Source: Thermosediminibacter litoriperuensis
GTDB lineage: Bacteria > Bacillota > Thermosediminibacteria > Thermosediminibacterales > Thermosediminibacteraceae
Reading direction: 5' to 3'
Assembly: GCF_008124715.1 (NCBI RefSeq)
Contig: NZ_VNHO01000014.1
Location: 1-59,481 of the forward strand
DNA: 59,481 nucleotides
Part shown: positions 33,065 through 42,853 of the stretch, piece after piece
Layout: every line of letters begins with the position of its first letter
Numbering within the stretch: the first letter of the stretch is position 1
Notes under the pieces: model-generated
What the model was told of the DNA's origin: nothing
Databases searched by the model: none
What the model saw: the letters and a program-made list of their open reading frames with translations, nothing else
Made by a program: the position numbers and the translations under genes

Positions 33065-33991
33065 GTGGAGCTTTACCTCATATCAGCCGGTGTTTCCGGC
33101 TTGACTTTTATAACGGCGCATTATCTTTTAAAATCCCTGGTGGAAAGGCGGGCGGCGGAAAAAAAGAGGCTTACGGAAGTGGTGGGTTCAGGACATCCCA
33201 GGCCCATCCGGGAGCTGGAGCTTTCCGCACCCCTGTTCCAGCGCTTTTTCAAACCTATCCTGAAGAGTGTTGCGGGAATCATAGTGAGGTTTATCCCGGC
33301 CTTCGGCGAGGAGGCCATGGCGCAAAAGCTCGTCGAGGCAGGTAGGCCCTACGGTTTTTCCCCGCGGGAATTCATGGCCGTCAAGTGTCTGCTGGCGGGC
33401 TTTTCGGGCTTTGCCCTGTATACGGCTTCCGGCCTCCTGGTTTTACCTTTAGTTCAACATGTGGCCGTCACCGCGGCTGGAGCACTGATGGGGTGGCTCC
33501 TGCCCGATATGCTCGTCAGCTCAATAATAAGGAACAGGAAGGAGCAGGTGGAAAGAGAGCTTCCCGACGTACTGGACCTCATCACCGTATGCGTAGAAGC
33601 CGGGCTCGGATTCGAAGGAGCGATGATGAAGGTGGTGGAGAAGTCCGGCGGCATACTGGCCGGGGAACTGTCCCGGGTTCTGACGGAAGTGAGGATGGGT
33701 AAACCGCGGCGGGAAGCTTTGAGGGAAATGGCCGATAGGCTTGCGGTAGACGACCTGTCCTGCTTTGTGGGTTCCGTCATAATGGCTGAACAGCTGGGAA
33801 TAAGCATGGGCAACGTGCTGCGGCTTCAGTCCAGGGAAATCAGGGAGAAGCGGCGCCAGCGGGTCGAGGAGACGGCCATGAAGGCGCCGGTAAAGATGCT
33901 GGTCCCCATAGTGGCCTTTATATTTCCCGCCTTATTCGTGATCCTTTTAGGGCCCGCCGCCATACAGATCATGCGGGTATTCGGCAGATAG
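33065..33991 (+). CDS. tadC: Tad inner-membrane platform protein TadC
   Basis: 308 residues from GTG 33065 (GGGGTGG upstream; the frame is open from 33017 but that part lies in tadB). T2SS-F domain: ELPDVLDLITVCVEAGLGFE, GKPRREALREMADRL, then a C-terminal pair of membrane helices (MLVPIVAFIFPALFVILLGP). It is the partner of TadB in the pilus platform. Confidence 0.92.
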   Translation: MELYLISAGVSGLTFITAHYLLKSLVERRAAEKKRLTEVVGSGHPRPIRELELSAPLFQRFFKPILKSVAGIIVRFIPAFGEEAMAQKLVEAGRPYGFSPREFMAVKCLLAGFSGFALYTASGLLVLPLVQHVAVTAAGALMGWLLPDMLVSSIIRNRKEQVERELPDVLDLITVCVEAGLGFEGAMMKVVEKSGGILAGELSRVLTEVRMGKPRREALREMADRLAVDDLSCFVGSVIMAEQLGISMGNVLRLQSREIREKRRQRVEETAMKAPVKMLVPIVAFIFPALFVILLGPAAIQIMRVFGR

Positions 33992-34004
33992 GCGGTGGTG
34001 TCCT

Positions 34005-34361
34005 TTGAAGGCGGTTAACAGGAGCAAGAACACGGTCCTGGCGGAAAGACTCATCCTGGCTGCGACCTTTCGGGAGAGGCTGGTAGGGCTCATAGGCACG
34101 GACCGCCTGGAGCGCGGCTCGGGGCTCCTCTTAATACCGTGCCGGGCCGTCCACACGTATTTTATGAGGTATGCCATAGATGCGGTTTATCTGGACGGGT
34201 CCGGCAGGGTGGTGAAGGTTATTGATACGATGCTTCCTTATACCTTCGGGCCTGTGGTGAAAGAAGCCCGGGCCGTACTGGAGCTGCCTGCGGGCACCTG
34301 CCGCGGGACTTCCACTGAAGAAGGGGATCTGTTCGAATTTGTACAGGAGGTGGGTATATAA
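34005..34361 (+). CDS. DUF192 family protein
   Basis: 118 residues, TTG start at 34005. The DUF192 pattern is clear: ERLVGLIGTDRLERGSGLLL, VHTYFMRYAIDAVYLD, and AVLELPAGTC. It has no signal peptide here. The biochemical role is unknown; archaeal and bacterial members are small beta-barrel proteins. It sits inside the Tad operon and its stop overlaps the next ATG (ATAATG), so a link to pilus function is plausible. Confidence 0.88.
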   Translation: MKAVNRSKNTVLAERLILAATFRERLVGLIGTDRLERGSGLLLIPCRAVHTYFMRYAIDAVYLDGSGRVVKVIDTMLPYTFGPVVKEARAVLELPAGTCRGTSTEEGDLFEFVQEVGI

Positions 34362-35302
34362 TGGTAAAAGCCGGGCGAAGGTTTGGGAATTTTTCAATAG
34401 GCTTCAGATTGAGCATGGGGTTTACCCTGATTTTGACCTTTTTGCTGGGGGCAATGGGATTTACGATATACGTCCGGGACAGAGAGGCGTTCATAGAAGA
34501 GTTCACCGGTCGCGGCTGGGCTGTCGTACAGGCGGTCAACGGATACGCCTACCAGGCCGTAAAGACCGGCAACCGCGAGCTCTTAAACGGGATCGTAAAC
34601 AGCCTTGTAAAGGAAAAATATGTGATGCAGGTAGCCCTGCTGGACCCGAAGGGCAGGGTCGTCACGTACGCCGGGTCGAGAATCAAGCCGCCGTCGAATC
34701 CGGAGCTGTCTTCCGCGGGGAAGTCGGAGGCACTGCTGGATGAAAAGGGCAGGGTAAAGGCGGTTTCATTTTTATCGCCTGTCACCAGCGAGGAGGGTAC
34801 GGTAGCCGGTTACCTTTACGTGCTGTATGATTTCAACCCCATCAACGACCATCTGAAGAAAACGATGTACTACATAATCGTCAATTACATAATAGCGTGC
34901 CTCGCAGGAGTCGTACTGGTGCGGCGCGTAATACTGAACGCCGTGGAAAGGCCCGTGAAATCCCTGCTTGCCGCTACGGAGAGGGTATCTATCGGTGACT
35001 TTTCCCACAAGCTGGAGGTAGTGAGCAGGGATGAACTCGGGAGGCTGGCCCAGGCTTTCAACACTATGATGGACCAGCTGGGACTCTTGTTCGGGAACAT
35101 AAGAAACATCATGAAGGACATGATACAGAGTTCAGACCTGATCGGCCAGCGTTCGTCCTACATCGAACAGTACGACGGCAACGGGCTCGACGCCGGGAGA
35201 AAGTCCGAGCTGATGAAGGAAATAAATTCGGCCGCAAGGCGCATCACCCGCATGGGCAATCAATTGAACTCCCTGGTGCAGCAGTTTAAGACGGATTCGT
35301 AG
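34361..35302 (+). CDS. HAMP-domain membrane sensor without a kinase domain
   Basis: 313 residues. There are two membrane segments (about 20-42 and 168-190) around an extracytoplasmic domain of about 120 residues with a single-Cache-like pattern (VMQVALLDPKGRVVTYAGS, GTVAGYLYVLYDF). HAMP follows (VERPVKSLLAATERVSIGDF, DELGRLAQAFNTM), then a short helical tail. There is no histidine kinase, GGDEF or MCP output. The cytoplasmic DegS-like kinase gene follows after 83 bases, so this protein may be the sensing half of a split receptor. That pairing is inferred from position. Confidence 0.8.
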   Translation: MVKAGRRFGNFSIGFRLSMGFTLILTFLLGAMGFTIYVRDREAFIEEFTGRGWAVVQAVNGYAYQAVKTGNRELLNGIVNSLVKEKYVMQVALLDPKGRVVTYAGSRIKPPSNPELSSAGKSEALLDEKGRVKAVSFLSPVTSEEGTVAGYLYVLYDFNPINDHLKKTMYYIIVNYIIACLAGVVLVRRVILNAVERPVKSLLAATERVSIGDFSHKLEVVSRDELGRLAQAFNTMMDQLGLLFGNIRNIMKDMIQSSDLIGQRSSYIEQYDGNGLDAGRKSELMKEINSAARRITRMGNQLNSLVQQFKTDS

Positions 35303-35385
35303 TTTTTCTAAAAGGGAATCGGGCAGGATGCAGCGAATTATATTTTAGGGGACAAAAATTGGCGGGATTGAGGCGGGATTTGTAA

Positions 35386-36555
35386 ATGGTGAATGTGTCA
35401 AACCTCGAAAGGATTATAAACAAGACGAAAAAAATAGTGGAGAAGAGCAGGGAAGAACTTTACCGTCTGGGCGAGACCGCCCGTCAGGAATATGAGCGCA
35501 CGAGGTACGAACTGGATTCGGTGAAAAACCAGATTTCCGACCTCATAAGAGAAGTGGACGAACTGGAGGGGGAATACACGAAGGCCAGGTTGTACCTGAT
35601 GGAGGTCAGCAGGGACTTCAACAGGCACAGCGAGGAACAGATCAAAGGCGCCTACGAGGCGGCCCATGCGAAGCAGCTGGAACTTTTGAGCAAGCGCGAA
35701 AAGGAAAAACTGCTCAGGCTTACTAGAGACCACCTGGAGCGCAATTTGAAGAACCTGGAGACCACCATAAGGCGCTCGGAGGAACTGATAGCCAACGTGA
35801 GCATGGTGCTGAAGATCCTGGGCAGGGACCTGGAATCCCTCAGCGTGGAGATAGGTGAGATGCAGCAGAGGCAGGCCCTGGGCTTTTCCATCATCATGGC
35901 TCAGGAGGAAGAACGCAAGAGGGTGGCCAGGGAAATTCACGACGGGCCTGCCCAGAGCCTGGCCAACATCGTGATGAGGGCTGAGTACTGCCTTAAGCTG
36001 ATGGACATAAGCCCGTCAAAGGTGAAAGAAGAGCTGTTTGGGCTGATGGACCTGGTGCGAAGCAGCCTGCAGGACGTGCGGAAGATAATTTTCGACCTGC
36101 GCCCCATGTCGCTGGACGACCTCGGCCTCGTGCCCGCCCTGAAGAAATATGTAGAACAGTATAGGAACGATTGCGGCATTTACGTGGAATTGACCGTGTT
36201 GGGCAGAGAGTATCCCCTGGACGGTTGCCAGGCCGTAGCGATCTTCAGGGTTATCCACGAGGCCATGACGAATATAAAAAAATACGCCGGGGCATCGCAG
36301 GCGGTAATAAAGGTGGAATTTTCGAAAAACAGGGTCAACGTGGTGGTGAGGGACAACGGGATCGGATTTGATGTGGAAAGGGTGCTTTCCGAAAAACGGG
36401 GTGTTGCTTTCGGTATAGTAGGCATGAGGGAAAGAATACAGCTTTTAAAAGGCAAATTTGAGATAAAATCTGCTCCCGGTCACGGGACGGAGATCGCCTT
36501 CAGTGTTCCGGTGGTAAACAACGAGAAACTCTCTATTGGCAGCCGGAGGGATTGA
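35386..36555 (+). CDS. DegS-like soluble histidine kinase
   Basis: 389 residues with no membrane segment. Residues 8-165 are long coiled-coil helices, as in DegS. The HisKA_3 box is EEERKRVAREIHDGPAQSL with phospho-acceptor H185, and the ATPase N box HEAMTNIKKYA and G boxes DNGIGFDVERVL and GIVGMRERIQLL follow. The DegU-like partner starts 2 bases downstream. Soluble DegS kinases link surface and exoenzyme genes to growth state in Bacillus. Here the pair terminates the Tad operon and may tune pilus production or phosphorylate the CpaE receiver. Confidence 0.88.
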   Translation: MVNVSNLERIINKTKKIVEKSREELYRLGETARQEYERTRYELDSVKNQISDLIREVDELEGEYTKARLYLMEVSRDFNRHSEEQIKGAYEAAHAKQLELLSKREKEKLLRLTRDHLERNLKNLETTIRRSEELIANVSMVLKILGRDLESLSVEIGEMQQRQALGFSIIMAQEEERKRVAREIHDGPAQSLANIVMRAEYCLKLMDISPSKVKEELFGLMDLVRSSLQDVRKIIFDLRPMSLDDLGLVPALKKYVEQYRNDCGIYVELTVLGREYPLDGCQAVAIFRVIHEAMTNIKKYAGASQAVIKVEFSKNRVNVVVRDNGIGFDVERVLSEKRGVAFGIVGMRERIQLLKGKFEIKSAPGHGTEIAFSVPVVNNEKLSIGSRRD

Positions 36556-36556
36556 T

Positions 36557-37225
36557 ATGCCCGGTGAAAAGTTAAAGAAAATAAGGACAATTGTGGCTGA
36601 TGACCATGCCCTGGTGAGGGAAGGTATAGTGAAGATCCTGTCCCTCGAACCGGATATCCTGGTGGTAGGAGAGGCCGAAGACGGTGAGCAGGCCGTCGAC
36701 CTTGCCGTAAAAATGGACGTGGATATAATACTCATGGACATCAACATGCCAAAAATTAACGGAATCGAAGCCACAAGAATAATCAAGGGAAAAAAGCCCG
36801 AAGTGAACATAATCGCCCTTACCATTCACGAACAGGAGGACTACCTTTTCGAAATGATAAGGAGCGGGGTGTCTGGATACGTGCTGAAGGACGTGCGCCC
36901 CGACGAGCTCATCAAAACCATCCGCCGGGTGGTGGAGGGCCAGGCTTTTATACCGCCTTCATTGACTCCCAAGGTATTTCAGGAATTCAACCGCCTCTCC
37001 CGGAATCAGGAGGAGCCCTTCAACGCCTTCAACCTGACCGTACGCGAAATAGAAGTGCTGCAGCATGTGGCCCAGGGGCTTTCCAACAGGGATATAGCCG
37101 AAAAGCTCTTCATCAGCGAGAAGACCGTAAAGAATCACCTCACGAATATTTTTCAAAAAATGGGGGTAACCGACCGGACTCAGGCCTTGCTTTTGGCGAT
37201 AAAACACGATATTGTTAAAGTATGA
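36557..37225 (+). CDS. DegU-like NarL-family response regulator
   Basis: 222 residues from ATG 36557 (CGGAGGG 7 bases upstream). The receiver has DDH near residue 14, the phospho-acceptor in IILMDINMPKINGIEA and Lys in VLKDVRPDEL. A LuxR/NarL helix-turn-helix follows: LTVREIEVLQHVAQGLSNRD and IAEKLFISEKTVKNHLTNIF, each quoted in part. It is the cognate of the DegS-like kinase, in the same operon. Targets are not visible. Confidence 0.9.
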   Translation: MPGEKLKKIRTIVADDHALVREGIVKILSLEPDILVVGEAEDGEQAVDLAVKMDVDIILMDINMPKINGIEATRIIKGKKPEVNIIALTIHEQEDYLFEMIRSGVSGYVLKDVRPDELIKTIRRVVEGQAFIPPSLTPKVFQEFNRLSRNQEEPFNAFNLTVREIEVLQHVAQGLSNRDIAEKLFISEKTVKNHLTNIFQKMGVTDRTQALLLAIKHDIVKV

Positions 37226-37250
37226 GTATAAATATTGCGGAGGAATGGCC

Positions 37251-38030
37251 TTGATACTAGTTGCCACTTCGGGTTATGCATACAGGGACTGGAAGGGAAG
37301 GTTTTACCCCGAGGACATGAAGGATGGTGACATGCTGACCTTTTACAGCCGGGAGTTTCCCTTTACCGAGGTGAACTCCAGCTACTACAGCATGCCGACC
37401 CCGTATATGTTCTACCATATGATGAAAAAAACCCCCGAGAGTTTCATCTTCGTAGTCAAGGCTTACGGGGGCATGACCCACCAGGGCGACCTGAGCGATA
37501 TAACGGTGGGGAAGTTCAGGGACGCCTTAAAGCCGCTGGTGGAAGCGGGAAGGCTGGGTTGCGTGCTGGCCCAGTTCCCGTACAGTTTTCACAATAACGA
37601 AAAAAACAGGGATTACCTGAAAAGGCTGCGGGAGAGGATGAAGGATCTGCCCCTGGCCGTCGAGTTCAGGTCCGACGACTGGCTGAGACTTGACATTATC
37701 AAGATGCTCAGGGAAAACGATATGGCCTTCGTATGCGTAGACGAGCCGCCCATAAGGGGACTTCTGCCGCCGGTGGTGGTGGCCACCAGTTCCATAGGAT
37801 ACGTGCGGTTTCACGGCAGGAACATACAGAAATGGTATAACCACGAGAAATCATACGAGCGCTACGATTACCTGTACACCGAGACGGAACTCGCCGAATG
37901 GGTGCCCAGAATAAGAGAACTTTCCCGCAAGACAAAGGTCGTATTTATATCGATGAACAACCATTTCAACGCGTCGGCCGTCATCAACGCAAGGCAGCTC
38001 TTAGGCCTTTTAAAGGGGGCGGGCTCATGA
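37251..38030 (+). CDS. DUF72 (YecE-like) family protein
   Basis: 259 residues from TTG 37251, 7 bases after GGAGG; ATG 37245 is closer to the SD. TIM-barrel-like DUF72 motifs: VATSGYAYRDWKGRFYP, FTEVNSSYYSMPT, FVVKAYGGMTH, VEFRSDDW, VRFHGRN and YVYFNNH-like VVFISMNNHFNASAV. The function of the family is unresolved. The last bases ATGA overlap the start of the phosphatase gene, so the two are co-translated. Confidence 0.88.
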   Translation: MILVATSGYAYRDWKGRFYPEDMKDGDMLTFYSREFPFTEVNSSYYSMPTPYMFYHMMKKTPESFIFVVKAYGGMTHQGDLSDITVGKFRDALKPLVEAGRLGCVLAQFPYSFHNNEKNRDYLKRLRERMKDLPLAVEFRSDDWLRLDIIKMLRENDMAFVCVDEPPIRGLLPPVVVATSSIGYVRFHGRNIQKWYNHEKSYERYDYLYTETELAEWVPRIRELSRKTKVVFISMNNHFNASAVINARQLLGLLKGAGS

Positions 38031-38956
38031 GTGCTCCGTATAAACTGATAGCCCTGGACATCGACGGTACCCTCATAACCAGCAGGTATACCCTCACCCG
38101 GCGCACCCGAAAAGCCCTGAAAAAAGCTATGGACAATGGCATGCTGGTTACTCTGGCTACGGGCCGCCTTTTCAGGAGCGCCTGTTGCCTGGCCAGGTGC
38201 ATCCCTGTAAACGTCCCCATAGTATCTAACGACGGGGCGCTCATAAGGGACGTCTTCTCCGGCGAAACCATCTTCTTCAGGCCTGTACCGCAGGACCTGG
38301 CGGAAGCAATTCTTACAGCCGCGGGCTGCTACCCCAGCTTCGAAGTGCAGGTTTTTTTAAAGGACAGGAAACTTTTTGCCGGGGCCGATTACCGTATGAT
38401 GCAATTTAAACGGTTTTTACGCTTTTCTCGCAGATACTCCCTGATAGGATGCTACAATTACCTCAGGGATTTTGTATTTGTACCCGTGGAAAACGCCGGG
38501 AGCATCGATGAGGTCAAAAGGCGCCTTACGGAACCGCCGGCCAAAATAGTGATTTACGGCGATCCCGGGGAACTTGAGGCCTTCAAAAAAGAACTGAAGG
38601 ATGTCCTGGGCGAAAGGATCTACATCACTTCAGCCATAAAAAACTGCATCGACATCCTGGACGGCGGCGTGTCCAAGGCCAGGGGCCTGTCGGTTCTCGC
38701 CGAGCACCTGGGGATAAAAAGGGAAGAAATAATCGCCATAGGCGACAATATGAACGACCTGGAGATGCTGGAATACGCCGGGCTGGGGGTGGCGATGGGC
38801 AATGCCCCCGATGCGGTGAAGCAAAAAGCGGACTTTGTGACGGCCCGCAACGACGAGGATGGGATTGCGCTATTTCTGGAAGGGTTGCTGTCTCTGCCCA
38901 AAGGGCGAAAACGGATATACGCCGGTGGAAAGAATCCACCCGCTTCCTTGAAATAA
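38027..38956 (+). CDS. Cof-type HAD-superfamily phosphatase
   Basis: 309 residues; ATG 38027 overlaps the previous stop. HAD motif I is ALDIDGTLI, motif II VSNDGALI, motif III Lys in GVSKARGLSVLAEHLGI and motif IV IGDNMNDLEMLEYAGLGVAMGNA. A C2B cap is present. Enzymes of this class hydrolyse sugar phosphates, FMN or similar metabolites; the substrate cannot be told. A terminator follows at once (38955-38981). Confidence 0.9.
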   Translation: MSAPYKLIALDIDGTLITSRYTLTRRTRKALKKAMDNGMLVTLATGRLFRSACCLARCIPVNVPIVSNDGALIRDVFSGETIFFRPVPQDLAEAILTAAGCYPSFEVQVFLKDRKLFAGADYRMMQFKRFLRFSRRYSLIGCYNYLRDFVFVPVENAGSIDEVKRRLTEPPAKIVIYGDPGELEAFKKELKDVLGERIYITSAIKNCIDILDGGVSKARGLSVLAEHLGIKREEIIAIGDNMNDLEMLEYAGLGVAMGNAPDAVKQKADFVTARNDEDGIALFLEGLLSLPKGRKRIYAGGKNPPASLK

Positions 38957-38981
38957 AAGCACCCCGATAAGGGGTGCTTTT
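38955..38981 (+). terminator. Terminator after the Cof-type phosphatase gene
   Basis: AAAAGCACCCC (38955-38965) / GGGGTGCTTTT (38971-38981), 5-base loop. The complementary A-run makes it useful for the minus strand too. Confidence 0.85.
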
Positions 38982-39060
38982 CCGGCGTACCGAGAGCCCC
39001 TCAGATGGCCGCCTTCATAGCCGGGCGGCCGGCTTTGCCCTGAATGATTTTATGGATGTA

Positions 39061-40023
39061 TTAAAGGCCGTACCTTTCCAGGGCGCTCTTCACTATGGAG
39101 CCGATGAACTCAGCCCGCGTCATGCTCTGGACCTTGGCCATGTAGCCCATGTAACCGTGATGGGTACCGTCCCGCGACATGGTAAGTCCGGCGAAGGTGT
39201 TTATCTCCAGGAAGTACGGGGTACCGTCGTCCCCCAGGATCATATCTATTCTGGAAAAATCCCTGGCGTTCAGGACCCTGTAGATGCTCAATGCCGTGCT
39301 TTTTACTTTCTCCTCCTCTTCGGGGGAGAGCCTCGCGGGACAGTGGATTATCTCGTTGTCGTACATCTTGTGTTCGAAGGTGTTCGTCCTGACCGAATTG
39401 TATTCGATTTCAACCGGCGGCAGCACCCGGGGATCTGCATATCCTATTATTCCCACGGTGATCTCCCTGCCCCTGATGAATTCCTCCACGAGGGCGGGCT
39501 GGCCGATTTTATCTGTTATCTTTGATACGACTCGAGGCAGGTCTTCGGGTCTTTCGACGATGTTTTCTTCGCTTATACCGGCGCTGCCCCGACCGCGGAC
39601 AGGCTTGACAAAAAGCGGGTATCTCAGGTCGTGATCGGGTATTTTGCGCGGGTCTTCCACCAGCACAAACCTCGGCGTGGGAAGTTTGTGGTACGCTACT
39701 ATCTTCTTGCGCGCGGCTTTGTCTATCGCCACCAGGTCCAGCCCGGAACCGGCGAAGGGAATGCCAAAGGCTTCGAGGAAAGCTACTTCCTGGAGCGAAG
39801 AGGCGTTGAAAACCAGGTCCACCTTTTCTTCCAGCACTTCCCTGAGGGTTTCCTGCGGGTTGTCCTTTTTCCATTCTATCATTACAGCGTCGTAACCCGC
39901 TTCCTTTATTGCCGAGTAGTGCTGGTAGGCCTCTTCATAAGCGTCGTCGTAAATGCTTTCTCCGGAAAGTTTCAGCTGGAGCTCCACATTGCGGAATTTT
40001 CTCCAGAATACCCCTACCTTCAT
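39061..40023 (-). CDS. ATP-grasp ligase of the D-alanine--D-alanine ligase family
   Basis: 320 residues from ATG 40023 (AAGGGGG 7 bases before; ATG 40029 is nearer). The D-Ala-D-Ala ligase fold is visible: VDLVFNASSLQEVAFLEAFG, IPFAGSGLDLVAIDKAARKK, the ATP-binding FVKPVRGRGSAGI, VEEFIRGREITVGI, and FLEINTFAGLTMSRDG. The lid motif departs from the usual N(T/S)xPG(M/L)T, so it may join other amino acids. No cell-wall gene is adjacent, and it is divergent to the ornithine-cyclodeaminase-like gene. Confidence in the fold is high, in the substrate low. Confidence 0.75.
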   Translation of the reverse strand: MKVGVFWRKFRNVELQLKLSGESIYDDAYEEAYQHYSAIKEAGYDAVMIEWKKDNPQETLREVLEEKVDLVFNASSLQEVAFLEAFGIPFAGSGLDLVAIDKAARKKIVAYHKLPTPRFVLVEDPRKIPDHDLRYPLFVKPVRGRGSAGISEENIVERPEDLPRVVSKITDKIGQPALVEEFIRGREITVGIIGYADPRVLPPVEIEYNSVRTNTFEHKMYDNEIIHCPARLSPEEEEKVKSTALSIYRVLNARDFSRIDMILGDDGTPYFLEINTFAGLTMSRDGTHHGYMGYMAKVQSMTRAEFIGSIVKSALERYGL

Positions 40024-40203
40024 TTCCATTCCCCCTTTACAATTACCATTATATATAAAGCGGCCTGTTAGGGCAAGGAATTTATACAATTATCAGAAAT
40101 GTCGACTTTCGGAAATTTTCAATTATTATTTCCAAATTTGTACAAAATCTGATATAATATATCTAACTAAATTCGCCATCATTTACCGGGAGGATGTTGC
40201 AGG

Positions 40204-41190
40204 ATGCTTATTCTTAAAAAGAGCGATGTGGAAAAAGCCCTTTCAATGGAAGAGGCCATAAATGCCATGGAGGAAGCCTTTGCAGCTTATTCGGCGGGAA
40301 GGGCTAAAGTTCCGCTCAGAACCGCAATCCACGTCGATGGTGCGGAGGGTGACGCCCTGTTCATGCCGGGGTACGTAGAGGGCATCGGCGTGGCGGTCAA
40401 GTTAGTGTCGGTTTTTCCGGGCAACGCAAGGTTTGGCAAACCGACGATCAGCTCCGTGGTAGTGCTGGAAGACCGGGAAACTGGAGAACCCGTGGCGCTG
40501 ATGGACGGTGCCTACCTGACGGCGCTGCGGACCGGTGCGGCGTCGGGAGCCGCCTCGAAGCACCTGGCGCGAAAGGACTCGAAGGTGGCCGCCGTAATAG
40601 GGGCCGGCGTCCAGGGGACAACCCAGCTATGGGCCGTGAGCTGTGTGAGGAGCATCGAGGAGACCCGGATTTATGACCGGGACCCGAAAAGGGTTGGGGA
40701 TTACATAGCCGAAATGAAGGCCAGGCTGCCGGGGGTCAGGTTTGTGGAATGCGGCAGTGCCGACGAGGCGGTAAGAGAAGCCGATATAATCATTACCGCC
40801 ACGACTTCCCAGACACCCGTCTTTTCCGCCGCCAGCGTAAAAAAGGGCGCCCACATCAACGCCATTGGAGCATATACGCCAAAGATGCAGGAAATCCCGC
40901 CGGAGCTTTTGAAAAAGGCCTCGAAGATCGTGGTGGATTCGCGGGAGGCGGTGCTCTCGGAAGCGGGGGATTTTATAATACCCATTAACAGCGGAGATTT
41001 CTCGCCGGAAGGTATTTACGGAGAGTTGGGAGAGATCACTTCCGGGAGACTGCGGGGGCGCGAAAGCGATGACGAGATAACCCTTTTCAAGACTGTGGGG
41101 ATAGCGGTCCAGGATGTGGCCTGTGCGGCGCGGATTTATGAAAAGGCCTTGGAAATGGGGCTTGGAATAGAAGTGGATCTATTACACTAA
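40204..41190 (+). CDS. Ornithine cyclodeaminase / mu-crystallin family protein
   Basis: 328 residues, ATG 40204 with GGGAGG upstream. N-terminal substrate domain ([38 protein letters not shown]) and NAD-binding domain ([21 protein letters not shown]). The family includes ornithine cyclodeaminase (ornithine to proline and ammonia), alanine dehydrogenase and imine reductases. The same window has OrtA/OrtB of ornithine breakdown, but 11 kb away and separately regulated. A TATAAT at 40153-40158 is the likely -10. Confidence 0.85.
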   Translation: MLILKKSDVEKALSMEEAINAMEEAFAAYSAGRAKVPLRTAIHVDGAEGDALFMPGYVEGIGVAVKLVSVFPGNARFGKPTISSVVVLEDRETGEPVALMDGAYLTALRTGAASGAASKHLARKDSKVAAVIGAGVQGTTQLWAVSCVRSIEETRIYDRDPKRVGDYIAEMKARLPGVRFVECGSADEAVREADIIITATTSQTPVFSAASVKKGAHINAIGAYTPKMQEIPPELLKKASKIVVDSREAVLSEAGDFIIPINSGDFSPEGIYGELGEITSGRLRGRESDDEITLFKTVGIAVQDVACAARIYEKALEMGLGIEVDLLH

Positions 41191-41210
41191 TTTGTCCGGG
41201 AGGATTCTGT

Positions 41211-42842
41211 ATGAAGTTTTCAAAAAAGGGCATTATAAAGCTTGTTATTCAGCTTTCTCTGTTGCCTTCCCTGGTAGTTTCGGCGGTAAACCTTGCGGCA
41301 GGAGTCCCCTTCAGGGTGCAGCTGATTTCCTTTACCGCCGCCGCTGTAATTATGCCCTTTATGAATTATTTCATACTGAACTCTGCGGTAAAACAGCTGT
41401 ACATACTGGCCGAAGTTATAGGGGAATTTTCCCGGGGTGAAATCCCTTCCATAAGCAGGTTGGGGCGGGGCAGGGGCCTTTTCGATTTCCTCGTAGCCCC
41501 GGTCATGAAGGCTTTCGAACACGTGTTCACCGTAATGGGCAGGATGCAGAGGGCTGCAGAAGAAATAAATTACTTTTCCGGTAAGTTTACAGAGAGCATG
41601 GACCAGATAAACCAGGCGGCTCATCAGATTGCCGGTTCCATAGATGAAATAGCGCTGGGGGCGGGAGAGCAGGCTGAAGCCGCCCAGGAGACATCGGATA
41701 ATATCAATACACTTTCAGCCCTTGCGGAAAAAATAGCCGGGGAGACCAGGGAAGGGGAACAGGGCATAAAGGCGATGGTCGAGAAGGTGAGGGAGACGAG
41801 GGAGGTACTGGAAGGCCTCATCAGCAACCTGAGCCTGTCGTCTCAGACCAGCTCCCTTTCTGCTTCCAAGATGAGGGACCTGGAAAACCTGACAACCAGG
41901 ATCAACGGTTTTGTCCAGGTAATCACCGATATTGCCGACCAGACCAATCTGCTGGCGCTCAACGCCGCCATCGAAGCGGCCAGGGCCGGGGAACAGGGGC
42001 GCGGTTTCGCCGTGGTAGCCGGTGAGGTGAGAAAGCTGGCGGAGCAGTCGGCAAAAGCTGCCAAAGAGATAAAGGAACTGTCGGAGAGAATCCAGGAAGA
42101 GGCCCGGGAAACGGCGTTACAGGTGGAAAAAAACCTCGAAGTAGTAAATGAGAACATCAAAAAAGGCAACGAGTCCATGACTGCCTTTGACGATATAGTA
42201 TCGGGAATAGACGGATTTAAAGTTTCCATCGAGCGCATAAACAGGATGGTCGGGGAGCAGGTGGAGAAGGTGGTTAAGGTATCCGAGGCGGCGGAGAAGA
42301 TGGCGGCCGTGTCCGAGGAGACTGCGGCAGGAGTGCAAGAAATAGCGGCATCCAGCCAGGAACAGAAAAATCTGGTCGGCGCTATATCAGAGGAAGCCGG
42401 CAGGCTGTCGCACATGTCTTCCGAACTCATGGAAATATCCGAGGCGTACACCCGGAACTATAGGATACCTGAAAGCGCCAGGGAAAAGCTATCCGCCATA
42501 AAACAGCAGCTTTCCCTGCTGGCCCGGGAGGACTTCGTCGTAAACAGGGATGTGGACGCCCAGAGGCGTGAATTTGAAAAGATAAAACGGGAAACGCCGG
42601 GAATACTTGATTTAGTTACTCTCGACAACAAAGGTGACATCATTTACGTAACCAATGACATCCCCGTAAGAAACCTGGCTTTCAGGCCGTGGTTTCAGGA
42701 AGCGATCCGTGGAAACGAATTCATATCAAAACCCTACATCGACATTTCGGCAAACCGCATGACGGTGACCATATCGGTGCCCGTCAGAAACGGGGAAGGC
42801 AGCGTGGTCGGTGTGATCGGCGCCGATGTGAACCTGAATTGA
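41211..42842 (+). CDS. Methyl-accepting chemotaxis protein with a C-terminal Cache-like domain
   Basis: 543 residues, ATG 41211. Two N-terminal membrane helices (about 8-60) with almost no external loop are followed by the signalling hairpin ([49 protein letters not shown]). After it, about residues 430-543 form an extra domain: [38 protein letters not shown] and [20 protein letters not shown]. That is the pattern of a Cache/PDC sensor, normally outside the cell. Placement behind the signalling tip would make it a cytoplasmic sensor. Confidence 0.85.
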   Translation: MKFSKKGIIKLVIQLSLLPSLVVSAVNLAAGVPFRVQLISFTAAAVIMPFMNYFILNSAVKQLYILAEVIGEFSRGEIPSISRLGRGRGLFDFLVAPVMKAFEHVFTVMGRMQRAAEEINYFSGKFTESMDQINQAAHQIAGSIDEIALGAGEQAEAAQETSDNINTLSALAEKIAGETREGEQGIKAMVEKVRETREVLEGLISNLSLSSQTSSLSASKMRDLENLTTRINGFVQVITDIADQTNLLALNAAIEAARAGEQGRGFAVVAGEVRKLAEQSAKAAKEIKELSERIQEEARETALQVEKNLEVVNENIKKGNESMTAFDDIVSGIDGFKVSIERINRMVGEQVEKVVKVSEAAEKMAAVSEETAAGVQEIAASSQEQKNLVGAISEEAGRLSHMSSELMEISEAYTRNYRIPESAREKLSAIKQQLSLLAREDFVVNRDVDAQRREFEKIKRETPGILDLVTLDNKGDIIYVTNDIPVRNLAFRPWFQEAIRGNEFISKPYIDISANRMTVTISVPVRNGEGSVVGVIGADVNLN

Positions 42843-42853
42843 AACGCGTGTCA

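Noticed and set aside
38982-39060. A second c-di-GMP riboswitch, suggested by GGGCAAAGCC on the minus strand
   Set aside because: Only this fragment matches; the tetraloop stem and GGCCUAA part are missing, and it lies between the 3' ends of convergent genes.
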